From an uncultured Desulfobacterium sp. (GTDB lineage Bacteria; Desulfobacterota; Desulfobacteria; Desulfobacterales; Desulfobacteraceae): DNA of 35,901 nt. The stretch covers positions 1 through 35,901 of the forward strand of contig CAKZLA010000188.1 of NCBI GenBank assembly GCA_937124525.1. Direction: 5' to 3'. Of this stretch, positions 31,868 through 35,901 are shown piece by piece. Each line of letters begins with the position of its first letter. Position 1 is the stretch's first letter. A program made the translations under genes and the position numbers. Below the pieces are notes generated by a model. It was not told the DNA's origin, ran no database searches, and worked only from the letters and a program-made list of their open reading frames with translations.

Positions 31868-34800
31868 TTAATCATCATAATCTTCATCTATGTCATATTC
31901 AATTGGCTTACGGTACTCATAATCATTTTCTATATTGCTAAGCCTTTCCTGAAGATGCTTTGCATAATCGTACTCACCCGTCTCATTCAGAAACCTAGAA
32001 TAAAAAGTCAAAGTATATTTGTGATAATGCTTGTCCTTCAAAACTTCTTCAAATAGGTCTCTTGCCAGACCAAAGTCATCTTGTCGCCAATGCATGTAGG
32101 CCAATGATGATTTAATTGATGGGTCGTCAGGTCTATTATATGAAGCTTTCTCAAAATATTTTTTCGCATCATCAAAATAATTATAACGAGCTTTTATATG
32201 GCCCCAATCTCTATAGAGCCACCATACTTGCTGGCCAGTCCTTCTTGCTACCTCAACAGCAGACTGAAAAGCTTGATCACAACTTTGCCATTGCCCTAAC
32301 CTAGCGTTACAGCGACCTATATAGGCAAGTACCTCGACATCGTCTGGTACAACTTTTTGTAGCAACCTATATAATTCAAAAGCTTTGCTGTACTGTTTTA
32401 ACTCTTTATATAATTTCCTTGCAGTTGGCTTTATCTCTTCTACAATTAGTATCTTTAACTCTTTAGCTTTATCAATTTGTTCTGATAGGGATAGATGATG
32501 TACAAATTCTGCAACAATACTTGGATTTTTATTTATAAGGCCTAATTCATATTCGTATTTGTGTTGATAATAATTTGCAGCTACACTATGAAATGTGTCG
32601 TTATCTTTCTTATCGTTAAAAGAAGTAAAATATCGCCTAACCGCTTCATTTATCTCCAAATACTTACCATCGTAATTCAAAATACATCTTGCGGTTAATT
32701 CACCAATTGTTTTTTCTAAATTTGCTTCTGATACTTTTGCAAGTAAATTTAATTCGACAGGTTTTCTAAAAACAGACAAAAGTTGCATGCATCGTTTTTC
32801 ATCTGCTGAAAGTGTGACATGTTTAAGTAATTCGCTAGCAACATAGCCACTAATTGTTTTTACACTTTTTGATAATTCACTTAAATCTTTATCTTTAATA
32901 GCATCGACTGCAATTTTAGCTGATAAAGGATGCCCCTTTACCAAATCAAGTAAATCTTGAGGAGGCTCAGGTATTGACTCATCTTTTATAAGTTTGCAGC
33001 GGCGCATGTGGAATTCAATAATTCTTCTTACGTAAATATCGTTGATTCTTTTCAGTGGTAAATGGGCAACCCCTGACTGGTTTACCCATTTCCAAGGAAG
33101 CCACTGACTGCTGACAATGAATACTCTACCTCCCACATATTGTTTGCAGCTTGCTGCTTCTTCTACCAAAATGGATAGCTGATTGTGATCACGAGTCGTA
33201 CCTGATTTTAGAATGTCATGAAGATCATCAATCACTAATGCCCTTTTCTGTTTTTTAAAAAATAGTCCAAATATTTTTCTAACAATTTGACGAAAGACAT
33301 TGCTTGTTGCGGTAGAAAGGCTGTCAATATCAAGTGCAGAGCCAACTAAATAACCAATCTCGGAGATGAGCCTTGGTGCCCTTGCTTCTTTTGAAATGTA
33401 AATTCTTAATACTTCCCAATCCCCAAATTGTTTCTTAAACATCCAGTTAATAAAAGCACTTTTCCCCATACCTATAGCGCCGGTTACAACAATTACTTTA
33501 TTCTCTGGATTGCCCAAAAAGTTACGAACCTGATCGATATCAGCCCCACGATTTTGGAAAGATTCAATAATTTCTAATTCTCCGGAAAATTCTTGTTGAT
33601 CAAAAGACTGTGTTGAAATTAAAGCTGTTTCTGTTGATAAATCATCAGGTATAGAGGGCAATTTTTTACTATTTTTTCTTTGATCTCTTAAACATGAAAA
33701 TAAATCATCAGCTAAATCATCGGGAATTTCTTTTATAAGCTTAGAAAGAATATCAATCGTATCATTTACTCTAATTGCCCATAGTAAAATTGTATTTTCT
33801 ACCCTATTGATAGGGATATTTGACATTGATTTTTCAACAGTTTCAATACTGCCATCGTATAAGGGCAAAATACTATGCCTAATATATTTTAAGTTTTGCC
33901 CAACAAGATTAGGCAGTTTTGATAAATTTTCTGACAAAAAAAGATCCATCCACTCTATAGCTGAAGCTATGTCTGATGATTTCAGCCATTCTATGGTATC
34001 ATTTTTAAATGCTATAACATCATCTAACCATTCACTCTCTTTTGTATAAATTATTGGATACGGGAAAGGATGATAACAATTTGGAGAGTTGTCTAATGAA
34101 CCTTTTTTGGCATAAAAACAATTTTGTTCTGCTACTAATTCCAGTATTGCTTCAGTATTTGATGGTAACTTTTCATAAAAATGTGAATGGCCTTTTAGGT
34201 ATGCTCCCCAAGCTTCTGGAATATTATAAAAAGATCCCCCAGTTTCGGCTGTATTGACATAGCAAAAGAGTGTTTCACTAGATCCAAGAAGATTTGCTAT
34301 TGATTCAAATAAAGATGTCTTTGGTGATTCTGAAGGGCTAATTATTATATTAGGCTTTTGTTCCTTGTTGGATAGAATTTTACCAATAACGTCTGTATGA
34401 AGACTGTCAATACAAGGAATTACAGAGATTGATATTGATTCCCCTTTGCATTCAATACGAAAAGATTTTGGTTCTTTTTCCGGCGTACTTAGGTTGGGTT
34501 CCCATTTTGATTTTTTAATTTTTTTAGCCAGAAGGACTGTCCCATCAGGACAAATGATTGGGCTACATGCACAACCAACAAAATTTGAATCTTCATAAAT
34601 ATGCAAATCACGGTAAATTGATTCCACATTGGAACCAGCTTGGACTCGATGAGTCCCCGCAACAATAATCATAGAATATTTTAAGGCTAATTTTTGCAAG
34701 TCTAAAAGTACTTGCGGTGGTACAGAATACTCTGGAAAAGCAAGAATGTGACATTCCTTTTTTCCTGACCAATTTGCAATATCCAATAATTTAGAACGAA

Positions 34801-34978
34801 TATGTTCAATATATACACTTTTGGTCTTTACGAGGTGCTCTTGTATCTCATCAATTGAACGCAATTTACCCAGAGGAGTATCTTTTCCATTAAAAGCGAT
34901 AGGCTCCTCTAAGTAGTCAATTGGGGGATCATAATACGACGTATTGTAATAAATCTGTGCAAGATGAATTTTGATCAT
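31868..34978 (-). CDS. Nitrilase-fold/STAND NTPase/TPR fusion protein, candidate immune sensor
   Basis: The 1036-aa protein has three parts. Residues 1-300 are a carbon-nitrogen hydrolase (nitrilase) domain with the triad in context: Glu83 in AFPEYS, Lys152 in LLAKKIKKSKWE, Cys189 in VIPCIDSL, plus a later ETGGSFYNIPEAWGAYLKGH strand. Residues 465-800 form a STAND-type P-loop ATPase: Walker A GAIGMGKS (500-507), Walker B RALVIDDLHD (579-588), then a winged-helix-like region. Residues 840-1010 are TPRs (FELYRLLQKVVPDDVEVLAY and others), ending in an acidic tail. AAAGGAG lies 4 nt before the ATG. The effector-STAND-repeat order is that of Avs/NLR immune sensors, where repeats sense and the N-terminus kills or depletes. 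That role is inference. Over 3 kb is very large for an integron cassette. Confidence 0.85.
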   Translation of the reverse strand: MIKIHLAQIYYNTSYYDPPIDYLEEPIAFNGKDTPLGKLRSIDEIQEHLVKTKSVYIEHIRSKLLDIANWSGKKECHILAFPEYSVPPQVLLDLQKLALKYSMIIVAGTHRVQAGSNVESIYRDLHIYEDSNFVGCACSPIICPDGTVLLAKKIKKSKWEPNLSTPEKEPKSFRIECKGESISISVIPCIDSLHTDVIGKILSNKEQKPNIIISPSESPKTSLFESIANLLGSSETLFCYVNTAETGGSFYNIPEAWGAYLKGHSHFYEKLPSNTEAILELVAEQNCFYAKKGSLDNSPNCYHPFPYPIIYTKESEWLDDVIAFKNDTIEWLKSSDIASAIEWMDLFLSENLSKLPNLVGQNLKYIRHSILPLYDGSIETVEKSMSNIPINRVENTILLWAIRVNDTIDILSKLIKEIPDDLADDLFSCLRDQRKNSKKLPSIPDDLSTETALISTQSFDQQEFSGELEIIESFQNRGADIDQVRNFLGNPENKVIVVTGAIGMGKSAFINWMFKKQFGDWEVLRIYISKEARAPRLISEIGYLVGSALDIDSLSTATSNVFRQIVRKIFGLFFKKQKRALVIDDLHDILKSGTTRDHNQLSILVEEAASCKQYVGGRVFIVSSQWLPWKWVNQSGVAHLPLKRINDIYVRRIIEFHMRRCKLIKDESIPEPPQDLLDLVKGHPLSAKIAVDAIKDKDLSELSKSVKTISGYVASELLKHVTLSADEKRCMQLLSVFRKPVELNLLAKVSEANLEKTIGELTARCILNYDGKYLEINEAVRRYFTSFNDKKDNDTFHSVAANYYQHKYEYELGLINKNPSIVAEFVHHLSLSEQIDKAKELKILIVEEIKPTARKLYKELKQYSKAFELYRLLQKVVPDDVEVLAYIGRCNARLGQWQSCDQAFQSAVEVARRTGQQVWWLYRDWGHIKARYNYFDDAKKYFEKASYNRPDDPSIKSSLAYMHWRQDDFGLARDLFEEVLKDKHYHKYTLTFYSRFLNETGEYDYAKHLQERLSNIENDYEYRKPIEYDIDEDYDD

Positions 34979-35023
34979 TTGACTCCTTTATTGACGAGAA
35001 CGATCTTTATTAATGCTCATTGA

Positions 35024-35183
35024 GCCCAACGCGGTGCTGACCGGCACCGTGAACCTCACAAGCAAACGCAGTTTGCTTGTGAGGTTCACGGTGACCGGTC
35101 CAGCTCCTTGTTCCGAAGCGTAGCGCCGGAACAAGGAGCTGGACGGAGTCAGCACCGCGTTCACGCCGCGCAGCGGCGTGAAC
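35024..35183 (-). other. Compound attC-like site, three hairpins in a closed fold
   Basis: An outer stem of 14 perfect base pairs (AACGCGGTGCTGAC 35028-35041 with GTCAGCACCGCGTT 35148-35161) encloses two long hairpins. The first, 35040-35099, has a 28-bp stem with one unpaired A; the second, 35100-35142, has a perfect 16-bp stem. A third hairpin (35159-35183) follows. GCCCAAC/GTTGGGC (35024-35030) fits an attC core. The part at 35137-35183 is identical to 27813-27859. It sits 46 bp upstream of the nitrilase-STAND start codon, where the previous cassette's attC should be. The open frame across it is spurious. Confidence 0.6.
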
Positions 35184-35310
35184 ATGAAAATCTGCGGTTT
35201 ATCCGTCAGCATTTTCCTTGTTTTAATTAAGTATTTTCCCTTATCTATGGTTGAATTTAGGTGAGTCATCGTATTATTAAGGTTTTTTTAGATAATTTGT
35301 AGTCTATTTT

Positions 35311-35820
35311 TTAAACTTTACTAAATATGTTGTAAAAAAAATATTTTGTGAATTCCTTTTCGAAATATTTTGGTGAGACTTTTAAATGCTCTTTAAAATA
35401 CTTGGCAGATGTTAATTTGTCATTTTTTATATGATACGCAACAGATTTCCATAGATTAATACGGTAATCTTTCTCGTTTTCCTTTTTCACTACTCCTGCA
35501 GAGAAAATTAAACGATCAGCTGATTTCAGCAAATCCACTTTGGATATACAATTAGTATTTGAAATAATAAGGATAGATAGTGATTTGTATAAATAATCTC
35601 CAGCTTTAAAATAGTTCTTGTTCTCATAATTTAATATTCCGGCACGGTTTTTTAATAAAATACTCTCATGATTAAACGCCTCTAATTTGCCACCCCTAAG
35701 CAAATTGCTAATTTTATTGAGAATTTTACTCTGATTTTTTGTGTCAAGGTTGCTTTCACAAATCAAAAGCAGGCTTTGGACTTGTATGTTCTTTTTGTAA
35801 TTCTGTTGTAAGTTCTCCAA
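35311..35820 (-). CDS. 169-aa protein of unknown function, TPR-like helical
   Basis: The product is highly charged, lysine-rich and almost all helical. Segments such as NRAGILNYENKNYFKAGDYL and WKSVAYHIKNDKLTSAKYFK resemble paired TPR-type helices. The only available start is a TTG at 35820; similar-looking coding text just upstream lies in other frames, so the 5' end may be frameshifted or the start misplaced. It precedes the compound attC-like site and would be one more cassette. No family is recognised. Confidence 0.55.
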   Translation of the reverse strand: MENLQQNYKKNIQVQSLLLICESNLDTKNQSKILNKISNLLRGGKLEAFNHESILLKNRAGILNYENKNYFKAGDYLYKSLSILIISNTNCISKVDLLKSADRLIFSAGVVKKENEKDYRINLWKSVAYHIKNDKLTSAKYFKEHLKVSPKYFEKEFTKYFFYNIFSKV

Positions 35821-35901
35821 AATATTTCGAGCTGTGCGGGTAATAACCTAAATAAATTCAAGTGTTTTTCATTTTTTAGTTTAGACTTAATTGGAGCAAG
35901 A

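Noticed and set aside
34988..35269. 93-codon minus-strand ORF upstream of the nitrilase-STAND gene
   Set aside because: It runs through the compound palindrome; the text reflects the repeats, not protein, and there is no ribosome binding site.

Overview
The window looks like accessory DNA from a Gram-negative, probably anaerobic bacterium. An OprD-type outer-membrane porin implies an outer membrane. Two sigma-54 promoters, a PrpR-type activator, Fe-S proteins, a DUF1858 protein and many decayed transposons would fit a Desulfobacterales-like (Desulfobacterota) genome. That placement is inference; no rRNA or tRNA gene is visible.

Layout. (1) 1-161: start of an ATPase running off the left edge. 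(2) 1.1-3.6 kb, minus strand: a small operon with an Xre repressor, a 39-aa micro-ORF coupled to it, a papain/C39-fold protein with a Cys-His-Asp set, and a 58-aa protein. (3) 3.6-8.2 kb, plus strand: a divergent operon of a SPASM-like radical SAM enzyme, a dihydroorotate-dehydrogenase-like Fe-S flavoprotein, an SPL-type radical SAM protein and a multi-pass membrane protein. Three regularly spaced CAAGC-NNN-GCTTG-like operators cover both divergent promoters, so (2) and (3) look like one regulated, uncharacterised biosynthesis-and-export locus. (4) 8.6-15.8 kb, minus strand: an HD-domain protein, a 228-aa unknown and a 1081-aa unknown, split by a decayed IS1595-type transposase.

(5) 15.8-20.2 kb is a graveyard of mobile DNA: several palindromic/MITE-like elements (one with 23-bp TIRs, an 8-bp target duplication and internal ATGACGC iterons), an intact-looking IS91-type transposase, a truncated integron-type integrase pseudogene and a DUF1858 gene. 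(6) 20.2-27.5 kb is a coherent uptake and catabolism regulon: OprD porin, PrpR-N/sigma-54 activator, AtuA-like (DUF1446) protein, DUF4387 protein and a 2-hydroxycarboxylate transporter. Each of its two sigma-54 promoters has a matching upstream activator site about 145 bp from the predicted start.

(7) 27.5-35.9 kb, genes on the minus strand, reads as a piece of a gene-cassette (integron) array: attC-like folding sites with extrahelical bases lie between a RelE/Xre toxin-antitoxin pair, a GNAT acetyltransferase, a truncated UPF0158 gene, a 1036-aa protein and a 169-aa unknown. A class-C-type group II intron has inserted directly after a perfect hairpin in one of these sites. The 1036-aa protein joins a nitrilase-fold domain (Glu83, Lys152, Cys189), a STAND-type P-loop NTPase and C-terminal TPRs. 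This resembles an Avs/NLR-style immune sensor with an unusual enzymatic effector and is the most interesting candidate in the window.
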